Of a stretch of DNA of 64,000 nucleotides, positions 42,640 through 55,100 are shown piece by piece; positions within the stretch are counted from its first letter, which is position 1, and each line of letters opens with the position of its first letter. Location of the stretch: assembly GCA_014549065.1 (NCBI GenBank), contig JACDOX010000082.1, positions 2,635,966 through 2,699,965 on the forward strand. Reading direction: 5' to 3'. Position numbers and translations under genes: made by a program. The DNA is from Cardinalis cardinalis. Its lineage: Eukaryota; Chordata; Aves; Passeriformes; Cardinalidae. The notes beneath the pieces were generated by a model that was not told the origin of the DNA, searched no databases, and saw nothing but the letters and a program-made list of their open reading frames with translations.

Positions 42640-44110
42640 CTGAGCCTTGCTTGCCAGGTTAGCAGGACAAGGTGTCTCAAAATCTGGTGGAAGGAACCTC
42701 TGGAGGGCATCTAGGCCAATAAGAGGCTCCACAACCTCACTAGGAGATGTGCTGCAGTGACATGATACCTTTCTAAATCCAAGCATTTCTCTTCATGCTC
42801 AATCTCAGCATCTCAAACTGCAGTTTATGACTCNGTGTCTTGCTTTACCCTCTGGTGTTGCTGAGGGTTTGGGTTTGATGGTCTTTGCACCTCCCTCTCA
42901 GCTGTAGNCTGCTGCTAGCTCTGCCCTCAGTCTCCTCAGCACAGTGAACAAGTCCAGCTCTTTCCTGTGCTTCCTGCAGGCCACCTGTCCAAAGCTCCTC
43001 ACTGACCTCACTGCATCCTGCTGAACCCTCTCCAGCTTCCCTAAGTCTGGTTAACATGGCTTGCAGGTGGCAAAACTAAGTTTGTATTTCCCAGTGGTGC
43101 CTCAGCAGGACCAGGAAGGGCAGGGTAAAAGTGTCCANCAACCACCTCCCTCCGCATAACACAGCTGCTCTTCCACCTTGTTTGCAGAGAACCACACACT
43201 GCTGGCTCATACTGAACTTGGCATCTGCTGTAATTCCCAGGGAGTTTCCAGCATGCCTGCCCCTCGGNCAGCGAGTTCCTGCTCTGTACCAACGTCCCTG
43301 GCACGGAGATCGGCACTTATTCCTGTTGGACACTCTGAGGTTTCTCTTGGAATGNTCTTCAGCTTTCTCAAGTTCTTCTGCACTGGAGCTCTGCCTTCAC
43401 TGTGTCAGCAATGCCTCTGCCCCACCCCAGGTTCAGTGCTGTGGGTGCTCTTGTGAGAGGACCAGCAAGTCCTCTTGTCATGTGCCATGGCCCAGGCTGT
43501 GGGTGAAGGCACTGAACGGTTCTGCCCAACTATTGACCAGTGGCTCTGCTTTTACAGCATCCTGATCAAGCCACTGATGCCTACCCTTTGGGCTTGCCTG
43601 TTGAGTTAATTTTCAGCCCAGCAAGTTGTTCATTCACCCAACATGTCTTCACCTACCAAACAAGAACACTGAGGGACATGGTGTTGAGGGCATCTATAAA
43701 TCAATGTGTGTTACGTCTTGTTACTCTTCTGTTGTCTACATGCAGTTATTTCATATGGCAGACAGTCAGATTGGTCCTACATGTAAATCCATGCTGTTCC
43801 TGATGATCTTCTGGTCTCTCATATGCATGGGAATAGANTCCAAGAGGATATGTTCCAAAATGTATTTAGCACCTGAGGTAAGCCTGACTGGCTTAGGGTT
43901 CCCCAGATCTCCTTCTTGCCTTTCTTAAGGGTGAGCACAATATGAACCTTCTTGCAGTTCTCTGTGGCTTCTCTTCATCACCACAGTAGGTGACAGGAGC
44001 CCACAGGGGCATCAGCCAGGTCTTGAACGAATTCTTTCTAGACCCATGGATTTGAATACCTTTGTGATGATCCTGCTGTCCCTCTGAGGGGTGAAAGCCA
44101 AGAGTAAGTT
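42640..44110 (-). mobile_element. CR1 LINE, about 1.5 kb, truncated
   Basis: The longest CR1 copy in the window. The plus strand shows the complement of 3' and reverse-transcriptase regions in order: TCCACAACCTCACTAGGAGA, CTCAGCACAGTGAACAAG, CATACTGAACTTGGCATCTG, GTAAATCCATGCTGTTCCTG, GAGGTAAGCCTGACTGGCTT and CCTTCTTGCCTTTCTTAAGG. The last two correspond to the CR1 RT domain. Many stops and indels break the frame, so it is dead. Confidence 0.8.
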
Positions 44111-46133
44111 GCTATGAACACACATGCATTCAGACAAGCTTTATTTTTTTTTTTTCCTAGTTATTCAAGCCTTGATCTGAAAGTGGTTTGAGCTGGTTTA
44201 CATGCTTATACTCCTTGGTTTCAGACTTAGAAAGAAGAGTCCATCTGAAATAAAATTTTCCCACTGATGCAAATCTCAAATTATTCCAAATATTTTAGTG
44301 TCATTAGGATCACTCNAGATTAAAACAAAACAAAACAAAATAAAACCAAAGCAAACAAAAAAGACCCAAGCAGAACAAACCACAAAAATAAAACCAGACC
44401 CTTTGTCATGATTTGTGAAAGAAAATAGCCATGAGATAATGTAGAAAAGCAATGAACTATAAGCAAGTGGAAATTTTTTCAGCATTGTTGGAACAAAAGT
44501 AATTGGGTTACAAAAGTTGTCTACACTGTACGCCATGCTCTCTCTTCCTGGCAATAAACTGGATCACCTCCTCCATACTCCCAGCTCCTGACTGCCCTTT
44601 CTTCAGCCTCCTCAACACCTTTAGCACTGTGATCCCATGCTCTTCATGCTCCATCATGTCTCAGCCCCTCTCACCTCTTAGATCCATCTTTATATTTTCA
44701 GGACATAAAACATACATCTCCATTTTGTTAGCTGGTGGAGAGGAGACAAATGTCATGGGTAGCTTATGCAACTTAGTGACTGGACTGGATTGCCTGGCCT
44801 CAACCTCCTCACTGGTGGCATAAGNCTCCTTTCCTTTTCCTCTTTGAGATAATTATAGAGTTGGTCTTCTGTACCCAACTAGTGAAATGTGCAAAACTCA
44901 TAAGATTTTGAGACCTTTAAGATGTGTAACCACCTAGTAAATTTAGTTGAAATTGGCCAGCAAGTTAAAGAAGGTGCCAAGAAAGTGGAACAACAGACAG
45001 ATGGGCAGTATAAACTTTCCTCAGGAAAACAGAGTAAAATTGAGGGTTTGTAATTTCAGTAATGTTTGTTATGATTTCAAATTAATTATGTCTGTCCAAA
45101 CATTTGTACCTCATGTATTTTTAACAACTATAGCTATTAAAATCTATTCTTTAAGGCAATTCACAGCAAATCAAATGCAGAACACTAGAGAAGTGACCAA
45201 AATAAATGACAGAATCATCATAATGGTTTGTTTCCAGCGCTGAAATCCCAGCCATGATTATTTTATTTAAGCCAATTTCTCTGAAACATTTTGCCCAAAT
45301 ATTGCAACCAGTCATGAACTCATCCAATCTATCACCCTCTGTTGGATGTGCTGCCCATCCTGTCACAAGGAAAATAACATGGAAGACCTGAACTTTCCAT
45401 CTACCTAGCAGCCCTCACCAAGAATATTTTCCTGGGTACACTGCAGATATTTTGACATCCNTCTGACCAAATGTGTCACATCATTTGACAAAAGCCCAGC
45501 TGACACATGAAGATGTATTTGTGTGCCATACTGGCCACATTGCAGGCTGTTGGCCTGGGAAAAAGGAGCTGGGGATTTTTCCAGCCCTGGAGATCCTGCA
45601 GCTCGGTGAGCTGGCAGCCTCCCAGCACAGGGCAGTGCACAGATGCCATGCTGTGGCAGAGGGGACTGAAATGGGAGTCAACCAGGACAGTGCTATTCCA
45701 GGTGTAGGAAATTTGACTCATCCAAGACCAGTGCCAGTGGCAGCAGGAGCTGAAGGCAGGCATTGTCCCACAGGGTGCTGAGGTGGATGGTGTCCTCAAA
45801 CACAGGGCAAATCCAGACACGGCAACACTGGTCACTGAGACCTGAATCAGATTTTCAAATCACTGTGATCTTCAAACAGGGGAATTCAAACAATGGCCAG
45901 ACTGGCTAGAAACAGGCCACAGATTATCAAAACCTGTAATGTCTTCCCCAGATGTATTATTCCTTGGAGGTGGGTGAAAAATACAGCCTCACCAAGCGAG
46001 AAGAGCCATGGCACTGCTTGCAGATCTGACCCTGCTGAGCGGATCTCAGCAGCAGGAAAGGTCAGGGATCTCCCAAAGTGGAGATGCTCCCAGAAATGGT
46101 GCCAGCTGCCCATGCTGCCTGGCTTGNACTGAC

Positions 46134-46240
46134 CTAGAGGACAAAGAGATCCCACCCACTCCTCTGAGCACAGACAGGCTCCATCCCCAGAGATGCCTCT
46201 GTGGAGACAGAAGCACAGAGCTTCCAAGGGTTCTGTAGTG
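46134..46240 (-). pseudogene. ADGRG7: ADGRG7 EGF-like exon (open)
   Basis: This 107-nt exon has a TTTGCACAG acceptor and a GTCAGT donor. It reads ...ALCFCLHRGISGDGACLCSE then EWVGSLCPL. The spacing FC-X4-G-X4-G-X-C-X-C-X-EEW-X-G-X2-C matches the EGF-like module of human ADGRG7 position by position. No stop or frameshift is seen. A second AG at 46235 allows an alternative start with a different phase. Confidence 0.75.
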
Positions 46241-46264
46241 CTGTGCAAATAAAGAATCAAGTCA

Positions 46265-46321
46265 TGTCTATATATATATATATGTATGTGTATATATATG
46301 TATATATATTTATATATATTC
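46265..46321. repeat. (TA)n / TGTATATA microsatellite
   Basis: Tract of alternating TA interrupted by TG and TTTA, directly next to the ADGRG7 EGF exon (acceptor at 46241-46242). It makes the local 5' flank hard to align. Confidence 0.9.
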
Positions 46322-49300
46322 ATCAATGGGTATGTAAAATCATATATCTATTTAATTTGATGAAGGAAAGAAAGAAACATGATATTTTTGAAGCCTCAGC
46401 TAAAAATATATATATGACACATAATCTCACCCATATACTCAGTCACTTAGCCCTAAAACCAATGATATGAATGTGAGATCAAAGTTTCCAAACATGAATT
46501 TGCATTCCCAAAACAATATAGGTGGGANCAATTGTGTGCAGATGCTGAATGAGCAGGAGCATGGCCCTCCAGTCTAACAAAAGCTCAAAACCAAGTCCAT
46601 GAAACACCCAAATTACTTCTGCAGGAATTCACAGGACCAAGAAGGCAAAACAAAGCCACAGATTCCTAGTGCTGAAGGGCCTGGCACAATAATAAGGACG
46701 TGGATAGTCACACATCCAAGAATCAGATAGGGATGCTATGATTTAAGACAGGCATTATAGGATAAAACAGNAACCCCATGCCCCAAACTCAGCCATAGCT
46801 TCTATACCCGCTTCAGGACAGGTGATGATTTTCATTCTGTCTTTGGGCAGAAATAGTGGGTTTTCTTTGAAATAGTCATTGAACTGGCCACAGCTTCAGG
46901 CAACAAAAAGGCACAGTCTAAGCAATAGCAGAGAAGTTGCAGATCTTAGAAATTTCTGAATGTATTATGGTATTTCCTGTGTATGATGATATTTCAGAGC
47001 AAGCTCTGAAANTTTTAAGGTTTTTTTTTCAAAGAGACTGGAAAATCTTGAATGGCTAAAGGGGCATTCTGCTGCAGAAATTGCAACAGGGAAGGGGTGG
47101 GTGGACATCAGTCTTGGAAAGAAGGATCCAAGAGCTGGGGGACCTCCACATAGCAAGGTTTGCTCACAGTCAATCTCACCAGGTCCCTAAGTGAAGGATG
47201 GAGGTGGAATTCTTTCCAACAAGGGTCACAGTGGAAACTGCACACCTATGCACTGGGTGTATGGTTTCAAATAATGCAGAAAACTGGATTTGAGGACTGC
47301 CATTTGATCTGACATTTTAATGCCTGTGTTTTGAGACAAACTGACAAACAGAGTAAAGCCAGAACATTCAAAAGTAAACAGCACTGCCAGGAACACGTGC
47401 CATTGTATATTTCTAATGTTCTCACTGAACTGAAGAGATTGCTTAACTTCTTACTCTTTAATGGGATTCATATAANTGGAAGATTATTGCAAACTATAAG
47501 GGCTGTGCCACGTGGCAGGGGTAAGTCTATTCTTGGCACTCTTTGCTCAGCCTTTGCTCATGTTATTGCTATTTAGCAATTGTGTTTCAGGCTGTCTCAG
47601 CTCCACTGCAGCCAGATGTCTCTGATGACAGTGGAATAACATCTAAGTGTAGCTAGGTAATGTCTGTCCCAGCCACCAGCTTTTCAAAACACATTGTCTC
47701 TCCATTGGAAATCTTACAGGAAGGAAAGGAAATCTCCTCCAGCAACTGGGATTTGTGTGGCCCAGATTTGTGCAGCCCTGGGCAGCTGTGGAGAAGCTCT
47801 GGATCCATGGGAGCCGCGTGTCCGATCACGCCGTTGTTGCTCCCTGCCCAGCAGCACTGTCCCACCAGCCAGGAGCTCAGGGTGGCTCATGTGGCACAGG
47901 AGTGACCCCGGGGCTCAGCCACCCACCTGCTCTGGACTGGGAGCCTGGGAGCCCCCAGGACACTGGGGAAGCTGCAGCACAGCTCCAAGCCTCTGCCTGG
48001 CTGGTGAGCACAAGCCCCAAGCAGCCAGGCCAGGCAGGACCTCATCTGGCACCAAGGATCCCAAAAGCAGGGAGGCTGCAGGGATGCCCTGCAAATGCTG
48101 GACCCTGGGTTGCCTGCTGAGGAGCAGAGTCTGGGACAACCTCAGGTGGGAGCAGTGCTGGAGCTGCCTCTGCAGCCAGCTGGGGTGAGGCTGGTCATGG
48201 TCTGCAAAGGAGGGCAAGGAAAGAGAAAGGTGAAAAGGAAGACTGGGCTGACACTCCTTTGGAAACAGCAGAAAAGCAGGCAGCTGTGGGGTAGAAAGTT
48301 CACATTTACCCCTGGAGGTGCAGACAGAGCTGCNATGAAGCCCATGCAGCAAAGGCCAGGTGACAGCAAAGGGCATCAGCCTTACCTCTGCATTCCCCAA
48401 AAGAGTTCCTCTGTAACAGCGTGACACTTGCAGAACCTGTTAATGCCAGGCAAAACTGTGCCTCTATTTAGAGCTGCCTGCTAACTTGTCTTGGCCTACT
48501 GTTCAAGGTCTCATGAGGCTTTTTTTTGTTTCAGAGAGAAATCTGTCTTTCACAAATNCAAATTCCTGAGCTGACTTATGCAGTCACACCTATTACACAT
48601 GTGGTAACAGGCTTAAAATCATGGGGTTCTTCAAATTTTATTTTAAGATTNAGAAAACATCTTCTTTGTCTTTGTCTTTTAAGTTTTGCAGACATNAATC
48701 ATGTCAAGAATGCCACTGATTGTTGGCTGTATATATTTCTAAAATAAAATTATTAGATCCTTACATATTACCTGGTCACCATGAACTGCTGAGGGAGTTT
48801 TAATCAGCATGGTGGGAACTGTTGATGCTAATACTTGCGATTGAAGTCTGAATAAAGAAGAAACTCTACCACTATGCACAGCAAGCAATGCCCCAGATGG
48901 GCNTGGAGGTATTTTCCACCCCTGAAGTAGCTGCAGTTTAAATGCCCTCCTTAGCAGCTGTTTGCCTGCAGCTGGGTTAGGCACAAGCAGAGGGATCCCT
49001 GTGCTGCACTGAGACTTAACTCCCATCTCCTCTGCGTTTGGCTCCATCAGGTCAAACAAAGGTCTGAGCATATACTGATATTAGCAAAGGGAGATTATTA
49101 CTGAAGGGAGATTATTACTGACACTAATAATTTAACAGTGATGTTAAANAATCACTGTTTACTTTTGTGTCCTTTCTTGGGCTTGGGAATATACAAACAT
49201 CTGATAAATCTCTTGAAGTAAATGTAACCTAATGAATCCTCATATAAACTTTTCTTCAGGCTTCTTGGTCTTAAATCATGTCTGACTCTCTACTGGACAA

Positions 49301-49991
49301 GCAGCCAGGATTACTTGATTCTTTCAAAGAATTTTAAATATAGGTCCGTGCATAGTTTTGTGTCACTTCAATGCAGTGAGTATTTTGCTGAGGAAACACT
49401 GAGGAGCTTTCTGCTCNAAGTTTGCACACAGAAATGTTTTACAATATTGTACAATGACCTGATTTTCAGATATAGAAAATGCAAGTCTCTGGTATGCTTT
49501 CAATAAANATTTCCACAATGCAAGTTGCAATGGAAACATGAACAGGTGCTATATGGATGTAAACATAGAAGCATCTGCAAAGTAAATATTTCCTTTTTAA
49601 GATACAATTTACTAGACTAGTTAGAGGTTTGTTTATCTCTTTTGAAAAACAAATCAAATTTCTATCAAAAGGGTGAGAAAATGTCAAGACNTTTCTCAAA
49701 GTTATATCAAAAGAGTCATGAGCAGTGTACACATGTTCCAATGAAAACACTCCAGAAATAGCTTGTCAGCCTCTTCTGTTTTACAGCAGCACACAAAGTT
49801 TGGGATACTTCTTTAAACATTGTTGTAAGAAGAAAAATATTTCCTCCTCAGAAGCATGAAACATGGATGTGATAATGTTTGTCAGCAGTCATGTTTAAAC
49901 ATTTAAGGAAAGGAAAAAGAACCCAGAGTTCAAATGGGGTAGAATAATTTACCCCATTTATCTGAATTATAAAATAATTGATAAATCTTAC

Positions 49992-50110
49992 CTGCTTTGA
50001 ACCTGTGGAGCTGCCAAATACACAGCACCCAAGGGGTCACAGTCACTACACAACAGTGACTCCAAGNAAAATTCTGTCCCCATGGGGTGAAGGCACGTTG
50101 TAGTGCAGGC
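49992..50110 (-). pseudogene. Possible ADGRG7 signal/N-terminal exon
   Basis: An open stretch reading VVTVTPWVLCIWQLHRFKA ends at a strong CAG|GTAAGAT donor. It lies at the right place for the first exon of ADGRG7, whose N-terminus is hydrophobic with an IWRI-like motif. No in-frame ATG precedes it (TTG at the expected place). Similarity is slight and could be chance. Confidence 0.25.
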
Positions 50111-50757
50111 TGCAATGCTATAAAATGGTTATTATACAGTCATACTCTTGTTATAAACCACTGACTACTCGTCTACTGATACCCCTTTAACTTCTTCTGT
50201 TCTAAAAAAATTAGTTTTGGCATATGTGTGTTTATTACCTCTTGGGGACTGACTCTGGTCCTCATTACAGATCTGCACGTACCCTGGGGGAAGTGGTGCT
50301 GGCTGGCACAGGGTGAAAGTCAACACAGTCAAAGTGAAGAAGAGAACAGAGTTATTTTAAGAATGAGTTGGAATAAACATGTCTTTTTTGTCATCAGCAT
50401 TCAGTGGATTAATTCCCATTGTGTAAACACAGACAGTACCTTGCTTTTACAGGGTGATTTTTGCTAGTGAGGAAAGGAGATTTGTTTGGCTCTTTTTAAT
50501 TAGCAAAGCAATTCCATCTCACTTTAAGAAACAGCACTCAACAAGCTGATGTGATGTGCAGAGGATGTACAGACATGCAGTCAAAAAAAGGGTTCTGGTC
50601 TCTTGGGATGTGGCACAATTGTCTAGCCATTAGACACTACTGATACTGCTGCTACTCCAGACTACAATTCCTTTCACACCTTACAGATTGTTATGATGTC
50701 TTTTCCTCTTATGAAAAATAAAAAGTAGCAATATATGTATTTATTACTTTAATTTAA

Positions 50758-51669
50758 TTGGTGGAAATCTGCAAGGTACTCATAATGATACTCATATTCA
50801 AAATATTCATACTGAAAATTACCTCATGTCAGGTAACCAAGACACTTTGTGTTGAAGAAAACTCCTCAGGACATAAGAAAGACTATGGAAATGCTGAAAT
50901 AAATAAGATTGCTTTAACAAAGTGGAGCACCAAAATTGTTAATGTGCTTCTTCAGATAGCCAAATGTCTTAACAGACTGCTCACAGAGGTTTTTGTCAAA
51001 GCCAGGCTGTACCACCACGCCAGAGCCAGGCTGGTACAAACCTTTAGGAGGGACAGGGCTGCATGCTGTCCCTCTGGGCTCAGCTCTGTCCTGTCGGGGG
51101 GCGACTGCCTGTCTGTCTGTGGCAGCCCTGNTCCTTGTCCTNGATCTTTCCTGTCTCCATGTTATTCTCATAAGCATGGGAAACAGAAAAGGAAAAGATC
51201 CTCAGGGGCGGATCAGCACAGGGACACGAGGAGGGNGCAGGGCCGTGGCACTCTGGTGACAGGTGAGAGTCCAGGGCGGCAGCAAAGAGCACCCGGGGCC
51301 NCCAGAGCCCTTCCCACTGCCCAAGGTGCCAAACTGCAGATTCCCCCAGTGCCAGGGAATGGGAGGCTTCCCCAGAGAGGGGCAGGCACGGGGCTCTGTG
51401 GGGCAGGACAGCCGTGTGAGGGGCTGCTGGCGCAGCTCCAGCGGCCCCAGCGTGCATCCAATGGCCGGGGATCCCCTGGGCTGGGGGGAATTGTGGGATT
51501 GGCCAGGCCGGCCCCGGGAGCGCCAAGGCTGCGCGGCCCAGCTCTCCCACTGCTGCCAAACCGAGCAGCAGCAATGCTCAGCTGGACAGAAACATCTCCT
51601 CCTCATCCTGCTCTCAGAGAATGCTTTGGAGCCTTGCAATGTTCATTACTTTACAGCCTCCTGCCATAA
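50758..51669 (+). other. Unexplained 303-codon open frame
   Basis: The longest open frame in the window. Its first 90 codons are A+T-rich with a hydrophobic stretch (VLIMILIFKIFIL). The rest runs through a G+C-rich patch with Gly/Arg/Pro/Ala-rich low complexity, typical of non-coding G+C-rich DNA. Antisense frames of up to 164 codons overlap it. No domain is recognised and the family is unknown. It is probably not a gene. Confidence 0.2.
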
Positions 51670-52095
51670 GCCGTTAAATGTTTGCTTTCCTGCTGTTTAA
51701 AGGGATAGGAATGTAAAACTGGATCGAAGAGACACGCAGGAAGATGCTCATCCCTGAGCAGGACTCTTACAGACAAAACAGAGCCAAGGGTAATTTGGGG
51801 AAACTGAGGCCCAGAACAGTTCAGTGACATTCAGCTCCATCCAGCTTTGCTAAACTCAGTCTGAGGTTTGTGGTATACTGGAAGCATACCCAGCTACTGA
51901 ATCACAGGTCTGAGTCCTTTACTAATAGAAATGCTGCTAGATGATTGCAGGTATTTTTAAATGACAAAATAGGAAAGAAATCATAATTCATTCTCGTGGT
52001 TTCTTACACTGTCCTTCCCATTCAATGGAAAGAGCATCCCTGCTTCTTTCCTTTACATGGCTAACATCATCATGGATATCTTTGACTAGAATGTT

Positions 52096-52140
52096 AAGTT
52101 TTGGACTCTTAATATATTAAATACTAAGAGTCCAAAACTT
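52096..52140. repeat. Perfect 16-bp inverted repeat (hairpin)
   Basis: Left arm AAGTTTTGGACTCTTA (52096-52111) and its exact complement (52125-52140) are separated by a 13-nt A+T loop. Pairing does not extend beyond the arms. There is no oligo-T tract of a polymerase III unit. Confidence 0.9.
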
Positions 52141-55100
52141 TGGGTTGTAAGCCCAGGTTTGCAAATGGGGGACAGTCTGTCAACTGGGAAGTTGCAGTAG
52201 GATTNTGAGCAAAACTGATTGTGAATTTCTAACTTCCTATGAACACTTTACATAAAATACAGAGAAAAAAAAATACTTAAGGCACCAGATGGCAAAACCA
52301 ACACAAATGAATGAACACCTCTTAAAAGATAGTATACTTTTATTTATGAAAATATTAAACCATGTTTATATGATAGAATAACAAACTGAAAGGGAACCTT
52401 AACACTTGCAAATTTGAATGTGTGATGCAGCTGCAGGGAGATAAAATCGCTCTTGAGTGANTGGATATGTTTCTTCTGCTTTCCTCCGTTTTTTTTAAGC
52501 CTTAATTAGAGCCAGATGTTTCTTATTTCCTTTCTTTTTTGTTTTCAAGTGTGCACAAAGCATGGTGCCAGCAGTAAACACCATCTTTGACTTTTTTTAA
52601 TGTGTCAACTGCATCTGAGTCAGAGTCACAAACCAGAGTAAAATTCCAGCGAAGCAGTGCAAGCTTTCCCTCCCACCGTCATTCCTACTGGAAGATTGGC
52701 ATTGCTGTTTCCTGCAGCACAGGAGCCATAAAAATCCCACCATGTGTCTGAGAACCTTGCCCCTGGTAAATAACACCGGAGGCAGGAATGCTGTGTACCA
52801 CGAACACAGCTGCCCCTCCCGTGCTCTTCAGAGCGCTGGGAGTGATTTCTTGTTGCTTAATTGCTGCTCAGCTGTATGGATCTGCAGCCTGTTTTCCATT
52901 TCTTCCTTCTCCTCCTCAGGGAGGCAGAGGNTCATAACAAACAGCGTAGAGGCAAAACCATTTCTGTTAAAATTTCGTGCCCTCATTNTATCCTTACATT
53001 GACCTCTGAGCTGCCATCTCTGGCAGAGGGTTTTGTCAGTAAATGGCAGAGGTCTATAGGTGAGAGATTCCTTTCCAAACTAAATTGCTTAGTATTGCTG
53101 TAGTATTTATAATTATGGTTTTCATCTCCTTTTCTAAACGTATTTTCATTCTAAGAAACGTATCAAATGCAGAGATCCATGAACTGCAACAGTTACCTAG
53201 CAAAGAAGTAGAAATTAGTGTTCAAAAAAAGTCATCTGAGGACAAGTTATTCCTTATTTGACAACTATTTTGAGCAAGCACATATTGCACCTAGAATAGA
53301 TTTTAGGGACAAATTTTCCAGCAGTTTTCCAGTTGTCTTTCTCCCTTTTAACAGATGTGCTCTTTGTTACTCAGTCCTTGGGAGTCAGGCTCCCTTCCAC
53401 TACTGCACNTGCTGAAGATCTTTTTGGATAAAAAACTGTTCTGTTTTCTTCCAGCAACTTTTGTACCAGCANCTCCTACCCCAGCTGCTGTTTGGAGGAA
53501 CTGAAACATTTTGGGGAAGAGTACCTGATTGAGGTACTTGATCCACTGAAGNTTTTTAGTGTTTAAGTTTTAAGGGTGAGTGAACCTGGAGGATTCAAAT
53601 TCCTTGCTGTCATAAATGCTCTTCATTCAAGCTATCTTTAGTTACAAGGGAAAAAATAATTTAAATAATACATTTAAATAATTAAAATAGAACAACCATC
53701 ACAGTTTCTAATGACAAGGTAGTACTGACCTTTCTTGAATTAAAGTGCAGCTTGTTCAAATGTCTGGATGTGTTAGGAGAGTAACCTGTTTATCCCACCC
53801 CATCCTGTCCCATAAATGGTTATATTTTTTCCCCTGAAAACATGACAGAAGTCTTACATGAATAAATCAATTTTATTTAAATAAAATTACAGCTGTATTT
53901 TGTCTAGTAAAAACTAACATATAGTTTTTCAAAGGCACCAATATTTAAAAATAATTTAAATTTTCTTGAGAGCAGCTTCCTTTTTCTGAGTGGTGTTTGT
54001 AAACTCATTGGACTTCCCTCCCCTCNTTCAACTCAGGCAACACCTGCTGCTTGTGAAATGATGAAGGCTGTACCTTTTTCATTGTGATAGATGCCCCTCT
54101 GTTCCTGGGCCTCTCTTTAGAGTACAGGAGAATGGGTCAGGTGTTCCATGTAGCAAAACCTCACTCTGAAATAGNGTGTTCCTCTCCTTTGTGGCACCAT
54201 ACACTTGTCAGGCACAAANCCCCACTATGACACTCACTTTCCATGCACTGTAAGTATTAAAAATTAAATTCCACAAACTACTGTTTCTTTGAGANTTCAG
54301 GATCTGGTTTTTCCTTGCATTTCTCCAAGCTTGATAATGCAATGCCACATTTTCTAATGNGAGGAGAGAGCCTTTTGCACAAAGCCTGCCCTACAGTTCT
54401 GTGTCAGACTGCATCAGCCTCCAGTCTGGGCTTCTTTAGAGGCGTCTTTGCTAAGCATGGTTGCACCAAAACCAGCAAACGTGTTGGGCTTATTCATCCA
54501 GTTCTGTGATCATTTACAGGAGATTCACAGCAGGGACACAGGAGGAGGTTCAGGCCAAATCCTGCTCAGTTTTTCCCCAAAAAAACCCAGCTCTACAGCC
54601 ACTGCTGGATAAGGACAGAGCCAGAGTCCCCAGCTCCGCCCCAGGGGAGGAGCAGTATCAGGCAGCCACTCTCTGTCCAATAAATTCAAGTACTGTCACT
54701 TTTTGCTTCTGTAAAAGCAGGGAATTCTTTTCAAAAGGAGATTTTCCTAAGCACCTTCCATGTGCACACCTCACCCATGAGGTTCACTTCATCAATTGAT
54801 TTTATTGTTGTGACAGACTTTTGTAATAATCCCCAAGTTCTCTTTGACACACAAACATCATCTTCTCTGCCCAGCACTACAGAAGCTTTGTATCTCAACC
54901 ATTCTGGCAGGAAAAACGATCTGCCCTTTAAAAAAAATCCCCACAATTTAGAGACAACTGTGATATGGTGCAATNAAGGTAAGATCCTAACAGGAATACA
55001 TTTGGCAAATGTATCCCTGCTGCAATTAACAGGCAAGATCCTCAGGGAAGCCCTGGATCTTCCTTCTACAGAAAATCTGATTTTAATGGAACCACAGTAA

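Larger units (their letters stand above)
24938..46240 (-). pseudogene. ADGRG7: ADGRG7 (GPR128) adhesion GPCR, decayed
   Basis: ADGRG7 is an orphan adhesion GPCR with an EGF-like module, a stalk (GAIN) region, a GPS cleavage motif and seven membrane helices. Remnants of at least ten exons occur here in the correct order between TFG and TMEM45A, the human arrangement: EGF 46134-46240; stalk 37786-37924, 37201-37297, 36787-36904, about 35232-35357 and about 34745-34843; GPS 33649-33784; TM1 32217-32329; TM2-TM4 30573-30932; TM4-TM5 28812-28977; TM6-TM7 26500-26656; and probably the tail near 24.94-25.19 kb. Lesions include in-frame stops in three exons, several frameshifts, a deleted GPS core, a lost TM1 acceptor and an LTR inside the TM5 exon. 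The neighbours are intact, so the damage looks genuine. Confidence 0.85.

Noticed and set aside
42640..44110. Frames of 70-144 codons as cellular genes
   Set aside because: They fall in a truncated antisense CR1 element with broken reverse-transcriptase sequence.
45540..45760. Minus-strand frame with NST, MASVHC and ELQ, proposed as the missing ADGRG7 exon after the EGF module
   Set aside because: Only scattered matches, no convincing acceptor and donor in phase with the EGF exon; likely chance.
47694..48427. Overlapping 109-170 codon frames on both strands in a G+C-richer patch
   Set aside because: Both strands are open at once with low-complexity translations; no domain or splice structure is recognised.
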